Assembly: GCA_017458125.1 (NCBI GenBank)
Contig: JAFTGB010000066.1
Location: forward strand, 1-64,000
From: Prevotella sp.
Lineage (GTDB): Bacteria; Bacteroidota; Bacteroidia; Bacteroidales; Bacteroidaceae
Length of the DNA stretch: 64,000 nucleotides
Reading direction: 5' to 3'
In this document: positions 9,621-18,345 of the stretch, in pieces
How positions within the stretch are numbered: position 1 is the stretch's first letter
Layout: every line of letters begins with the position of its first letter
Program-made: the position numbers and the translations under genes
Notes under the pieces: model-generated
The model's input: the letters and a program-made list of their open reading frames with translations, nothing else
What the model was told of the DNA's origin: nothing
Databases searched by the model: none

Positions 9621-10234
9621 TTGCAGTTAAATTCCAATACTTTCCGTTCTTCCAACCACCCTTCCAAGTGGTCGTCGATGTGCACGGGACCTACGCCTGC
9701 CGGCGTTCCCGTATAGAGCAGGTCGCCCGTCTTCAGGGTGAAGAACTGCGATATGTAGGCTATCAGCTCGTCTATCTTGTAGAGCATGTCGCTCGTACGG
9801 CCTTCCTGCACCGTCCGCCCGTTGATGTCGAGATGGAAATGCAGGGCCTGCACGTCCAGCAGTTTCTCCTTCGCCACCCAGTCGCCTATGACGGCCGAAC
9901 CGTCGAAACCCTTGCACAGATCCCAGGGCAGTCCCTTCTGGCGGGCCTCGCGCTGCACGTCGCGCGCGGTGAAGTCGATGCCTACGGTCACGGCGTCGTA
10001 GTAGCGGTGGGCAAAGCGCGCGGGAATGCTCTTGCCCAAGCGGCTGATGCGCACCACCAACTCCGTCTCGTAGTCCACCTGCGCGCTCCAGTCGGGTATG
10101 AAGAACGGCTTGTGGTCCTTCAGCAACGCGGAGTCGGCTTTGGTGAAGATGACGGGCTTCTCCGGTTTATATAACGCACCATCCAGCTCTTTATTGTGCT
10201 GGATGTAGTTCATTCCTATGCCAAATATTTTCAT
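9617..10234 (-). CDS. FAH-family hydrolase, probable acylpyruvate hydrolase (copy 1)
   Basis: A 205-residue single-domain fumarylacetoacetate hydrolase-like protein, the length of FAHD1/acylpyruvase enzymes. Starts KIFGIGMNYIQHNKEL. Metal ligands are visible in VDYETELVVRI and GIDFTARD, and the C-terminal LLYTGTPAGVGPV is the conserved active-site loop. It probably cleaves or decarboxylates a small acylpyruvate or oxaloacetate; the substrate is not evident. First gene of the operon leading into porU (GTGA overlap), with a TAACTTTG promoter at 10255-10262. Confidence 0.87.
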   Translation of the reverse strand: MKIFGIGMNYIQHNKELDGALYKPEKPVIFTKADSALLKDHKPFFIPDWSAQVDYETELVVRISRLGKSIPARFAHRYYDAVTVGIDFTARDVQREARQKGLPWDLCKGFDGSAVIGDWVAKEKLLDVQALHFHLDINGRTVQEGRTSDMLYKIDELIAYISQFFTLKTGDLLYTGTPAGVGPVHIDDHLEGWLEERKVLEFNCK

Positions 10235-10254
10235 AATTTACGCCTTTAGTGGTG

Positions 10255-10281
10255 CAAAGTTACTATTTTTTAGTAAATTTG
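10255..10281. promoter_or_regulatory. Divergent promoter pair (copy 1)
   Basis: TAACTTTG on the minus strand (10255-10262) serves the FAH-porU-porV operon. TAAATTTG on the plus strand (10274-10281) serves the secreted YD-like gene, whose ATG follows only 9 bp later, implying a nearly leaderless message. The two -7 elements lie 11 bp apart back to back. Confidence 0.65.
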
Positions 10282-10289
10282 CAGCGCAA

Positions 10290-11270
10290 ATGAAGAAGTT
10301 TTTGACCATACTGCTGCTCGCGCTGGCGTGCGCCGCCCAGGCACAGACACCGGCCGACCCGCGCAGCATTGCCATGACGGGCGTGCCCATAGAAGGCCCC
10401 ATCGACAGCCTTGACGTGTCGCTGCGCGAGCACGGCTTCACCGCGTGGGGACAGTCCGACGACGGCGAGGACTACTACTACCGGGGACTGTTCTACGGCT
10501 TCCGCGCCAAGCTCATCGTCACCGTCGAACCGCAGACGCGCCTCGTACAGTCGGCATACGTCACCATAGGCCCGTACAGCACGCAGAAGATGTTGGACAA
10601 AAACCTCAACTACTTCCTCTACAAACTGCAGCACGACAACGGCGAGCTCACCCCAAGGGACGGCTCGTGGTTCTACATCGACGACTACGGCAGCATCAAG
10701 GTCTCCGTCGTCACCCTCGACAACGGAGCACACGAAATAGGTGTCCTCTACCTCAACACGGCACCCTACTACAAGGACGCACTCACCCGAGGACTGCACG
10801 GCAACGTGCAGGAGGTGGTCACTGAGAACGCACTCGCCGAGGAGCAGTTTCTGCACTTCCACAACAACGGACAGGTGGAGAACCTCGACCTCGTGGAGCG
10901 GCACTACGACCGCTACGGATACCTGCTGACGGCACGCATGAAGGAAAAGGAGGGGTACAGCAGCGTGCACTACACCTACGACGACAGCCGACGGCTCGTC
11001 CGACGCACGCTGCTCAACGAGCAGGCAGGCATCAGCTACACCAACGAGTACACCTACAACGACCTCGGCGAGCCGCTCACCGAGCAGCAGAAGGTGTTCG
11101 ACAAGAACAAAGAGTGCCTCATGACCATCAACATGCGGTACGACTACCTGACGCGCGACGACAACGGCAACTGGACCGGCAACTCGCTGACCTTCACCTA
11201 TTGGGAGAAAGGCACCAAAGCCCGCCAGTCCACCGTCCTCCAGAAGCGCACCCTCACCTACTGGGAATAG
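10290..11270 (+). CDS. Secreted protein with YD/RHS-like repeat strands, unknown function (copy 1)
   Basis: A 326-residue protein from the ATG at 10290, which opens a signal peptide (KKFLTILLLALACAAQAQ). A longer frame upstream crosses the promoter and is rejected. Residues from about 195 on carry a series of tyrosine-rich strands: DRYGYLLTARMKEKEG, VHYTYDDSRRL, NEYTYNDLGEPL, RYDYLTRDDNGNW. This resembles YD/RHS-like beta repeats found in many Bacteroidota periplasmic or surface proteins. No catalytic motif is recognised. Transcribed divergently from the FAH-porU operon. Confidence 0.75.
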   Translation: MKKFLTILLLALACAAQAQTPADPRSIAMTGVPIEGPIDSLDVSLREHGFTAWGQSDDGEDYYYRGLFYGFRAKLIVTVEPQTRLVQSAYVTIGPYSTQKMLDKNLNYFLYKLQHDNGELTPRDGSWFYIDDYGSIKVSVVTLDNGAHEIGVLYLNTAPYYKDALTRGLHGNVQEVVTENALAEEQFLHFHNNGQVENLDLVERHYDRYGYLLTARMKEKEGYSSVHYTYDDSRRLVRRTLLNEQAGISYTNEYTYNDLGEPLTEQQKVFDKNKECLMTINMRYDYLTRDDNGNWTGNSLTFTYWEKGTKARQSTVLQKRTLTYWE

Positions 11271-11578
11271 ACAACCGTCTTTCGCGCGCGTACATATAAT
11301 TATATTGCAGCCTTTTAAGAAGCAAGAAGCAAGAGGCAAGAAGCAAGAGAATACACTATTGGGTTCCTCATAGGGAGGGTTTACCAACATTTCTCTTGCT
11401 TCTTGCCTCTTGCTTCTTGCTTCTCTAAAACTCTACTCTTGACGTTTCAAGGGTATGAAAAAACTTCGTGTCTTTGTGTCTTTGTGTTCAGTTAAAAATA
11501 AATCCGCAGAATATTTAATGGAACACAAAGACACGAAGACACGAAGGGTTTTTTAGAGGCAAAATTGCTTCTTGCTTT
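11271..11578. repeat. Gene-free gap made of two palindromic repeat elements
   Basis: Contains the 33-bp word hairpin (11318-11350 with 11392-11424, 41-nt loop) built from 'gaagcaag' units, which ends the inverted-repeat arm, then a 26-bp arm inverted repeat (11464-11489 with 11521-11546, one mismatch) built from 'cttcgtgtctttgtgtc'. A further 'gaagcaa' unit sits at 11567-11577. No gene or promoter is recognised here. Confidence 0.85.
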
Positions 11579-12154
11579 TTACTCTTCTTCCGCGGCAGCT
11601 TCAGCGGCGGCAGCAGCCTTCTTGGCCTCGCGCTCGGCTTTGACGCGGATGTCGGTGCGGGTGTCCGTCATGTTGTCCTTGGTGGAGAGATACCACTGAC
11701 CGTCGCGGCGCACGGGGGCGAAGTAGAACGACGTCTTGTTGGGACGGGGGTCGCCATCCTCCTTCTCGAAGAGGGTGATGTCAATCTTGGCCTCGTTGTC
11801 GAAGTTGTTGACGAAGGTGATGCGGTCCAGCTCGTAGCGGGCCTTTCCGGCTATCATGCCGAGGGCCACGCCCTGGCGCTTCTTGGCTGCCGGGTTCAGT
11901 TCCACCACGCTGTCGCGTTTGACGAAGTAAATCATGTCGAGGGCAGCTTTGATGTCCTTGTTCTGCATGGCGTTGCAGAACTGTTCCACCAGCTCGCGCA
12001 CGCGCGTGGTGTCCTCTTTGGTGAACACAAACTGCGGTTCCAGTGCTGTTTCTGTTGCCGTCACGTCGTCCTTTTTGCTGGAGCACGACGAGCACGATGT
12101 CAGCGTCTGTCCGAGTACGAGGGCGGCAGCGGCGAATAAAAGTATTTTTTTCAT
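11579..12154 (-). CDS. Small lipoprotein, DUF4878-like, unknown function
   Basis: A 191-residue protein from the ATG at 12154 (MKKILLFAAAALVLGQTLTSC), with a lipobox cysteine followed by Ser/Cys/Lys/Asp. The middle part (VRELVEQFCNAMQNKDIKAALDMI, then FYFAPVRRDGQWYL) has the look of an NTF2-like/DUF4878 domain, a small cone fold seen in many Bacteroidota lipoproteins. The C-terminus is a Lys/Ala/Glu-rich helix. It follows the giant lipoprotein gene on the same strand after a hairpin, so it may be a downstream partner. Function unknown. Confidence 0.8.
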   Translation of the reverse strand: MKKILLFAAAALVLGQTLTSCSSCSSKKDDVTATETALEPQFVFTKEDTTRVRELVEQFCNAMQNKDIKAALDMIYFVKRDSVVELNPAAKKRQGVALGMIAGKARYELDRITFVNNFDNEAKIDITLFEKEDGDPRPNKTSFYFAPVRRDGQWYLSTKDNMTDTRTDIRVKAEREAKKAAAAAEAAAEEE

Positions 12155-12186
12155 TGTTGTATTTTTAGGGTGTTCTCTTTTCAAAC

Positions 12187-12219
12187 AGGAGGGGTGCCAA
12201 GCGTATTGACACCCCTCCT
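12187..12219 (-). terminator. Hairpin between the giant and small lipoprotein genes
   Basis: Perfect 10-bp stem (aggaggggtg with cacccctcct) and 13-nt loop, followed on the minus strand by a weak T-rich tract. It may stop or attenuate transcription between the two lipoprotein genes, or protect the 3' end of the upstream message. Confidence 0.5.
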
Positions 12220-12263
12220 TGCGTTATAATAGATCTCTTTGAAATCTATCAGAGAATAGATTA

Positions 12264-15200
12264 CTAGTTACCAACCGTCGGGTCGACAGTGATGACAGCC
12301 CAAGCGGTCTGCGTGTAGATGCGGAGGGCACCCCACGGATACTCTACTGCGATGGGTACGTAGATGTGGAACTGACTCACGACACCACCGTTGTTGGTGT
12401 AAGCCAGCACGTCGTCAGCCTTGAACGAAGCCACCTGACCAATAGTTCCAGCAACGCTGTAGCTGTCGTTAGCAGCGCTCTTCGGGATAATCTTCAGGTA
12501 CTGCGTGTCTCCGTTGGTCAGAGCCGGGATCTCCTCGATGCTGTAGAGCTTCTTGATGTCAGCAGCGTTGGTCAGCGTGGTACGCTTAGCAGGCTCCAGA
12601 TAAGCATCACTGCGAATCTCGTTACGACGTACGTAGAGGTTGGTGATGTTGTAGAAGCTGTAAGGTACGTTACCCTCGTCGAAGAATACGACATCCTTCT
12701 TACCGTAGGTCTTGCCGTCGAGACCAGTGCCAGAGACAGCCTTGTCGCCGAACTTCTGGGTCATCTTGTCCATGACAACAGCGTAGGTACGCCAGTCGCG
12801 GATGTAGAGGAGCTCCCAGATGTTGATGAACTCGGTCTTGTTCAGAGCGTCGGTCACCTTCTTCTCAGCAGGCCATACGTTGATCGGGCGCAGGAAGCGT
12901 ACGTTGAAGTAGTTCTTGCCAATCAGCGGAGCGTAGCAGTCGTTAGCCACCTTGATCTCGATGTAAGCAGCGAAGGTGCGCTTAGCGTGACCAGTCAGGT
13001 AGACATCCTTCTGGTACTTGCCAGTAGCGTCGTACATACCGATGAGGTTCAGAATGTCGGCAGCAGCACCGTTAACCACGTTGTTCTGGTCAGCAGTAGC
13101 GGTGTACGGGTCAACGATACCCTTAGACTTCTTAGAAGCGTTAGCCATACCGGCACCGTCGCGTCCTGCGTACTTGATGACACCGTCAGCAGAGATTTCG
13201 CAGATGAGCTCCTTATCGCTCATGCCGGCACTTGCATTCTTCTTAGCCCAGATCTCAGTATTATTGTTGTCGAGGTAGAGCTCGTAGGTGTTGCCGGAGA
13301 TACCGTCAACCTTCCATACGCCCTTCTTGTCAGCGTCGATGTCGACTGTGTTCTCACCCTTCTTCGGCAGACGGAACTGGAAGGTTACCTCGCCGAGGTA
13401 AGAGTCGTCAGCAGTGTAGAGCTTGTTGTCAGCACCCTTGCTCCAGAACTTGTCGAAGTGAGCAGCGTCGTAGATGAACGGAATGACCTTCTTGCCGAGC
13501 CAGTACTCCTTCAGATCCTTCTCGAACGAAGTGGTGGTCAGCGGAGCCTGAGCAACCTCAGCGGGAGTGGGAACGTTAGCGTACACCTCGATGGTGTCAG
13601 CCGTGTTGTCACGATAGCCCTGCTTGTAGTCATACCAGTGGTCGAGCACGCGGCGGTTGATGTCGCCGTAAGCGAAGTGAACCTTACCGACAGCGAGTAC
13701 GAGCTTCACCCAGATAGAGGTACCGTTAATCTTGTTGACGAAGCGAACAATGGTAGAGAGCTCCTTCTGGTTCAGACCCTTAGAAGCATAGGTAGCGTTG
13801 ACCACCTTAATCATGTTCTCGTAACCGTCCTGAGTCATGTTCGACTGACCGGCAATCGTGTTGTCGAACTGCCATACGAGCACGTTGGTGTTCTCGTCCC
13901 AGTTGTGACCGGTGGTCGAGTTGTCGTGCGGGGTGTACCATACGCGGCCGAACCAGTTGTTGTCAGCGGTCCAGGTCTTGTATGCGTCGTCGCCAGTGGG
14001 CAGATCTTCCTGGTCATCAACATCGTCCACATCCTGTGCGAGAGCGTACTCGCCGTCCTCGTTGATGTAGTAGCGGGCAGCCCACCACTTGTTGGCAGCA
14101 GCACCTGTGTACAGGTCACCAGCGGGGTCAGAGACACCAGCAGCAGCCGGGTTGATGTAAGGCATGTTCTCGTAACCGCCGGCAACCTCGAGGTAGTAGT
14201 TCTTCTCGAACTCCTGCTTCAGCATACCGTTGGTGCCGAGCTTAGCGAGGATGAGGTTCTCCATCTGCGACCATGTCACCTTGGCGCTGTCGCCGCAGTT
14301 CATGTAGATGTCGCTCAGGTTGATGGTGACGTTCATGTCAGCCGACTTCTGGTCGACGATGCGCAGCTTGATGTAACCGTAGCGGATGATGGCCTTAGCA
14401 CCTGTCTTAGCATCCGTGTAAACGAGGTCGACACGAACCAGCGGCTCACGGCCGACAACCTCACGGGTAGCGGTCTTGCCGGTGATGGTCTTACCGTCCT
14501 CCGTCACTGAACGGGGATAGAACACAGCGGGGTTGGCCTTGTCCTGCTCGATGTGGGCAGACTGGCTGGTGGTCTCCTCACCAGTGGTGTAGTTGACGAT
14601 GGTGTACTCGTAGTGCAGACCCAGCTGCTCCAACTGCTCGTCGGTCATGGTCTGACAAACACTGCTCTGTCCGTAGCGGGCGTAAGTCTGATAGTCGTAG
14701 TGAGTCTCAACGAACTCAGACAGGTCGATGCTGCCGTCGTATGCTACGCTGTGAGTAGCGGGCATGGGGATAGCACCGTAGCTGTCCTGGTCGTTAGCGC
14801 CGTCGTAACCGACAGACTCGTAGAGGTGACGCTCGCGAACCTTCCAATCGCAGTAGGAAAGTGTGCCGAAGTAAGTGTCCTGACCGTCAATCTTCTGCTC
14901 TGCGGCGTTGTCAGCCAGGGCCACGATGTTGATGAGGGCGGGAGTAACAACAGCATAGTCAGAGGTAACGATGGTGTCGCCGGAGCTCAGCTGAGCAGCG
15001 AGGAACGGCAGCGGAGTGGTGCCCCGTTCCAAATTTTCCCTGTCAAAGAAGATATCATAGCCTGTTCCATGTCCAGTATAGCCAAATCTCTGCAGTTGTC
15101 CCCAGAACGGCTCATAATCGAAAGTAAAGTCGTTAGGACCATCACCTGTTCTGTATATCACTTCAGTATCGGCACCGTATGCCCAGTTAACGAACAGACC

Positions 15201-16583
15201 GAACACATTCTCCTCATTTACGTCAAACGGAATGCTCAGGATGCCGTTCTCGTAGGTATTCAGACCGTCCTTCTTGAAGGTAGCCTCGCGCGGAGTTGCC
15301 TCGATGAAGTCAGAACCGTTACGGGTGTAGACCTCAGCGTCGTTCTCGAAGAAGTCAATCTTCATACCCTCCAGATTAGCGGTGGTCGGGTTGACGTGGT
15401 ACTTAGCCACAGCACCCGGACGCAGCATGGTCTCAAGCAGGATATCCTTTTCGTTCTTCTGAACGAAGTAGAAGTCGTTGTAGACCAAAGAGGCGGGACT
15501 CCACTTACGCTCCGGGTTATCCCAGATGTCCTTGGTCTCCGAGTTGTAGACCACAAACTTCTTGTCCTTGTCGTACACGTAGAAGCCCATGGGGTTCTGT
15601 ACGGTGACCTTCACCTCCTGGTTACCCAAGGTAGGATCGATGACAGTGTAGGTGAACTTGTAAGTCTCCTTGGTCTGCTCGAAGAGATAGACGGGAGCCA
15701 TGGGCACCTCGATGCCTTCGATACCCTCCCAGTAGAAGTCGGGCATCAGCACGAGAGAGGTGAGGCGCTTGTTGACGAAGACGTTCAGGATGTTAGCCTG
15801 GTCAGAGATCTTCTTGTTCAGCTCCTCGCTCAGCTTCTGCATGTCGGTCTTCAGGGTAGCGACATCCTTAGTGAGAGCGTCGTAGTTGGCGAGCTTCTCC
15901 TTCATCTCCTCGATGGCAGCGACCAGCTTCTTCACCTGCTCGGCATCGCCGGAGGCAGCAGCCACAGCGTCAATCTTCTCCTGCAGCTTCTTCTCCAGGT
16001 CTTCGAGAGCCTTCTGCTGGTCCTCGATGTTCTTCTGGACAGCCTCGATGGCAGCCTTGCGGTCGGCAGCCTCGTTTTCGACGGCGGCAGCAGCGTCGGC
16101 AGCGGCTTCATTGGCAGCGCCAATGGCACCCTGAGCCTCCTCGATGGCCTTCTTCAGCGGCTCGATGTCACCGGTGATGGTGGCATAGACGAGAGCCAGG
16201 TCAGCAATGTCGCCCTTGGTGGCGTACTGCTTCTGAGCCTCCTCGATGCTGGCCAGCTGAGTCTCCAGACCGGAAATCCTAGCCTCGTAGCCGTTGATTT
16301 TTGTCTCCAGAGCGGAAACAGCCGAAGCGTCAGCCTTCTTGTCGATGGCAGCCTGCAGGTTCTGCTGGGCTGTCGACAGCTGGCTCTTAACGGTGTTCAG
16401 CTCGGTTGTAAGGCTGGTCTGAAGCGACGTGATGTCGGACTTCAGCGATGACGACAGGTTGTCAATCTGCTTCTGCAGGTTGTTGATGTCGTCATCATAA
16501 TCCTTACAAGACGTGAACACACTCGTAGCAGCAGCGAACAGTGCTACCACGAGCAGCGAACTAAAAAACTTTGTTTTGTTCAT
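12264..16583 (-). CDS. Giant coiled-coil surface lipoprotein (CKDYDDD type, PL29-N-like)
   Basis: A 1439-residue lipoprotein; the signal ends in SVFTSC, followed by KDYDDDINNLQKQID, the start typical of a large Bacteroidota surface lipoprotein group often labelled PL29 N-terminal-like. Residues of about 30-290 are an uninterrupted coiled coil (heptads of Leu/Ile with Ala/Glu/Lys). The remaining 1100 residues are acidic, Tyr/Trp/Asn-rich and probably beta, as in surface-layer or adhesin-like proteins; no lyase motif is recognised. Strong codon preference (CGT/CGC Arg, TAC, GAC) suggests very high expression, except for a patch at 15030-15235. A TATATTTG promoter lies 100 bp upstream. It is the main content of the inverted-repeat spacer. 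Confidence 0.85.
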   Translation of the reverse strand: MNKTKFFSSLLVVALFAAATSVFTSCKDYDDDINNLQKQIDNLSSSLKSDITSLQTSLTTELNTVKSQLSTAQQNLQAAIDKKADASAVSALETKINGYEARISGLETQLASIEEAQKQYATKGDIADLALVYATITGDIEPLKKAIEEAQGAIGAANEAAADAAAAVENEAADRKAAIEAVQKNIEDQQKALEDLEKKLQEKIDAVAAASGDAEQVKKLVAAIEEMKEKLANYDALTKDVATLKTDMQKLSEELNKKISDQANILNVFVNKRLTSLVLMPDFYWEGIEGIEVPMAPVYLFEQTKETYKFTYTVIDPTLGNQEVKVTVQNPMGFYVYDKDKKFVVYNSETKDIWDNPERKWSPASLVYNDFYFVQKNEKDILLETMLRPGAVAKYHVNPTTANLEGMKIDFFENDAEVYTRNGSDFIEATPREATFKKDGLNTYENGILSIPFDVNEENVFGLFVNWAYGADTEVIYRTGDGPNDFTFDYEPFWGQLQRFGYTGHGTGYDIFFDRENLERGTTPLPFLAAQLSSGDTIVTSDYAVVTPALINIVALADNAAEQKIDGQDTYFGTLSYCDWKVRERHLYESVGYDGANDQDSYGAIPMPATHSVAYDGSIDLSEFVETHYDYQTYARYGQSSVCQTMTDEQLEQLGLHYEYTIVNYTTGEETTSQSAHIEQDKANPAVFYPRSVTEDGKTITGKTATREVVGREPLVRVDLVYTDAKTGAKAIIRYGYIKLRIVDQKSADMNVTINLSDIYMNCGDSAKVTWSQMENLILAKLGTNGMLKQEFEKNYYLEVAGGYENMPYINPAAAGVSDPAGDLYTGAAANKWWAARYYINEDGEYALAQDVDDVDDQEDLPTGDDAYKTWTADNNWFGRVWYTPHDNSTTGHNWDENTNVLVWQFDNTIAGQSNMTQDGYENMIKVVNATYASKGLNQKELSTIVRFVNKINGTSIWVKLVLAVGKVHFAYGDINRRVLDHWYDYKQGYRDNTADTIEVYANVPTPAEVAQAPLTTTSFEKDLKEYWLGKKVIPFIYDAAHFDKFWSKGADNKLYTADDSYLGEVTFQFRLPKKGENTVDIDADKKGVWKVDGISGNTYELYLDNNNTEIWAKKNASAGMSDKELICEISADGVIKYAGRDGAGMANASKKSKGIVDPYTATADQNNVVNGAAADILNLIGMYDATGKYQKDVYLTGHAKRTFAAYIEIKVANDCYAPLIGKNYFNVRFLRPINVWPAEKKVTDALNKTEFINIWELLYIRDWRTYAVVMDKMTQKFGDKAVSGTGLDGKTYGKKDVVFFDEGNVPYSFYNITNLYVRRNEIRSDAYLEPAKRTTLTNAADIKKLYSIEEIPALTNGDTQYLKIIPKSAANDSYSVAGTIGQVASFKADDVLAYTNNGGVVSQFHIYVPIAVEYPWGALRIYTQTAWAVITVDPTVGN

Positions 16584-17309
16584 ACGTTTGTTTAAATTTG
16601 ATTAATAAATAAAAGTGTTATTTGTTCTCTATTCTCTCACGTTCTTTCAACGCGTCTCCGGCCCGGAGTCACGTTTTTGGGTGCAAATATAGGCATTAAT
16701 TTGCTATTCTGCAAGGATTTTTGCACATTTTTTTGAAAAAGTGCCAAAAAAAATGTCTTTTATCAGCCGCAGGCCGTGTATTTAGGCGGTTTTTACTCTT
16801 CTTAGCTTTGTTTTACAGGAGTATTTTAGTATTTTTAAATATTTTAAAAACAAGTAATGATAAAAAACAACTTGGGACGAAATTATTTATGGAACACAAA
16901 GACACGAAGACACGAAGGATTTTTAGAAGCAAGAGGTTTTTTAGAAGCAAGAAGCACGGAGCCGTTATAGCTCCCCTCCTTGGAAAGGAGGGGCCGGGGG
17001 TGGTTGATGACTACAGCGAATTTGACACTGTCAACTGGCATAATCAACCACCCCTAACCCCTCCTTTCCAAGGAGGGGGACTGATTACCATTTTCCTCAT
17101 TCATCATTGCGCGGCAGCGCAACAACTTTTGAGAGGCAAGAAGCAAGAGTTTTTTAGAAGCAAGAAGCAAGAGGCAAGAAGCAAGAGAAATGTTGGTAAA
17201 CCCTCCCTATGAGGAACCCAATAGTGTATTCTCTTGCTTCTTGCCTCTTGCTTCTTGCTTCTTAAAAGGCTGCAATATAATTATATGTACGCGCGCGAAA
17301 GACGGTTGT
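16584..17309. repeat. 726-bp gene-free region rich in palindromic interspersed repeats
   Basis: Holds the giant lipoprotein promoter and leader (16584-16691), then AT-rich sequence. After that come a half copy of the 'gaacacaaagacacgaag' element (16892-16917), 'gaagcaag' words (16925-16955), and a long inverted repeat (about 16972-17007 with 17044-17080) built from 'ccctccttggaaaggaggg' and 'ggggtggttga'. More 'gaagcaag' words follow (17131-17155), then the 33-bp hairpin of the right arm (17156-17188 with 17230-17262). Frames across it translate only repeats. Confidence 0.8.
16684..16691 (-). promoter_or_regulatory. -7 promoter element of the giant lipoprotein gene
   Basis: TATATTTG on the minus strand, about 100 bp before the start codon. 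The leader contains a small GC hairpin (ctccg with cggag) that stands out in AT-rich DNA and could stabilise an abundant message. Confidence 0.65.
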
Positions 17310-18290
17310 CTATTCCCAGTAGGTGAGGGTGCGCTTCTGGAGGACGGTGGACTGGCGGGCTTTGGTGCCTTTCTCCCAATAGGTGAAGGTCAGCGAGTTG
17401 CCGGTCCAGTTGCCGTTGTCGTCGCGCGTCAGGTAGTCGTACCGCATGTTGATGGTCATGAGGCACTCTTTGTTCTTGTCGAACACCTTCTGCTGCTCGG
17501 TGAGCGGCTCGCCGAGGTCGTTGTAGGTGTACTCGTTGGTGTAGCTGATGCCTGCCTGCTCGTTGAGCAGCGTGCGTCGGACGAGCCGTCGGCTGTCGTC
17601 GTAGGTGTAGTGCACGCTGCTGTACCCCTCCTTTTCCTTCATGCGTGCCGTCAGCAGGTATCCGTAGCGGTCGTAGTGCCGCTCCACGAGGTCGAGGTTC
17701 TCCACCTGTCCGTTGTTGTGGAAGTGCAGAAACTGCTCCTCGGCGAGTGCGTTCTCAGTGACCACCTCCTGCACGTTGCCGTGCAGTCCTCGGGTGAGTG
17801 CGTCCTTGTAGTAGGGTGCCGTGTTGAGGTAGAGGACACCTATTTCGTGTGCTCCGTTGTCGAGGGTGACGACGGAGACCTTGATGCTGCCGTAGTCGTC
17901 GATGTAGAACCACGAGCCGTCCCTTGGGGTGAGCTCGCCGTTGTCGTGCTGCAGTTTGTAGAGGAAGTAGTTGAGGTTTTTGTCCAACATCTTCTGCGTG
18001 CTGTACGGGCCTATGGTGACGTATGCCGACTGTACGAGGCGCGTCTGCGGTTCGACGGTGACGATGAGCTTGGCGCGGAAGCCGTAGAACAGTCCCCGGT
18101 AGTAGTAGTCCTCGCCGTCGTCGGACTGTCCCCACGCGGTGAAGCCGTGCTCGCGCAGCGACACGTCAAGGCTGTCGATGGGGCCTTCTATGGGCACGCC
18201 CGTCATGGCAATGCTGCGCGGGTCGGCCGGTGTCTGTGCCTGGGCGGCGCACGCCAGCGCGAGCAGCAGTATGGTCAAAAACTTCTTCAT
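17310..18290 (-). CDS. Secreted YD/RHS-like protein (copy 2)
   Basis: Identical to the gene at 10290-11270. Its stop codon lies about 50 bp from the hairpin that ends the arm. Confidence 0.75.
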   Translation of the reverse strand: MKKFLTILLLALACAAQAQTPADPRSIAMTGVPIEGPIDSLDVSLREHGFTAWGQSDDGEDYYYRGLFYGFRAKLIVTVEPQTRLVQSAYVTIGPYSTQKMLDKNLNYFLYKLQHDNGELTPRDGSWFYIDDYGSIKVSVVTLDNGAHEIGVLYLNTAPYYKDALTRGLHGNVQEVVTENALAEEQFLHFHNNGQVENLDLVERHYDRYGYLLTARMKEKEGYSSVHYTYDDSRRLVRRTLLNEQAGISYTNEYTYNDLGEPLTEQQKVFDKNKECLMTINMRYDYLTRDDNGNWTGNSLTFTYWEKGTKARQSTVLQKRTLTYWE

Positions 18291-18298
18291 TTGCGCTG

Positions 18299-18325
18299 CA
18301 AATTTACTAAAAAATAGTAACTTTG
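18299..18325. promoter_or_regulatory. Divergent promoter pair (copy 2)
   Basis: TAACTTTG (plus strand, 18318-18325) for the FAH operon and TAAATTTG (minus strand, 18299-18306) for the YD-like gene, as in copy 1. Confidence 0.65.
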
Positions 18326-18345
18326 CACCACTAAAGGCGTAAATT

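Larger units (their letters stand above)
1..11424 (+). repeat. Left arm of an 11.4-kb perfect inverted repeat
   Basis: Reverse complement of 17156-28579; paired positions sum to 28580 throughout. All ORFs are identical in length and residue sequence, and the intergenic stretches I compared base by base also match. The inner end is exactly the outer edge of a 33-bp hairpin (11392-11424); the outer end is cut by the window edge, so the arm may be longer. No transposase, integrase or recombinase gene lies in or next to it. Confidence 0.95.

Noticed and set aside
10263-11390. 375-residue minus-strand ORF over the YD-like gene (and its mirror at 17190-18317)
   Set aside because: Low-complexity Val/Glu-rich antisense frame that begins in hairpin repeat DNA; the plus-strand gene has a signal peptide and promoter.
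11318-11424. Possible CRISPR array
   Set aside because: The repeated words are 8-10 bp, variable and inverted, without regular spacers or cas genes.
12366-16451. Long plus-strand ORFs (714 and 632 residues) opposite the giant lipoprotein
   Set aside because: They are Val/Leu-rich shadows of a strongly codon-biased gene, with no promoter and no recognisable domain; the minus frame has a lipoprotein signal and coiled coil.
16721-17212. 163-residue plus-strand ORF in the spacer
   Set aside because: Translates palindromic interspersed repeats (the LTPPFQGG type spurious peptide) and has no homologous features.
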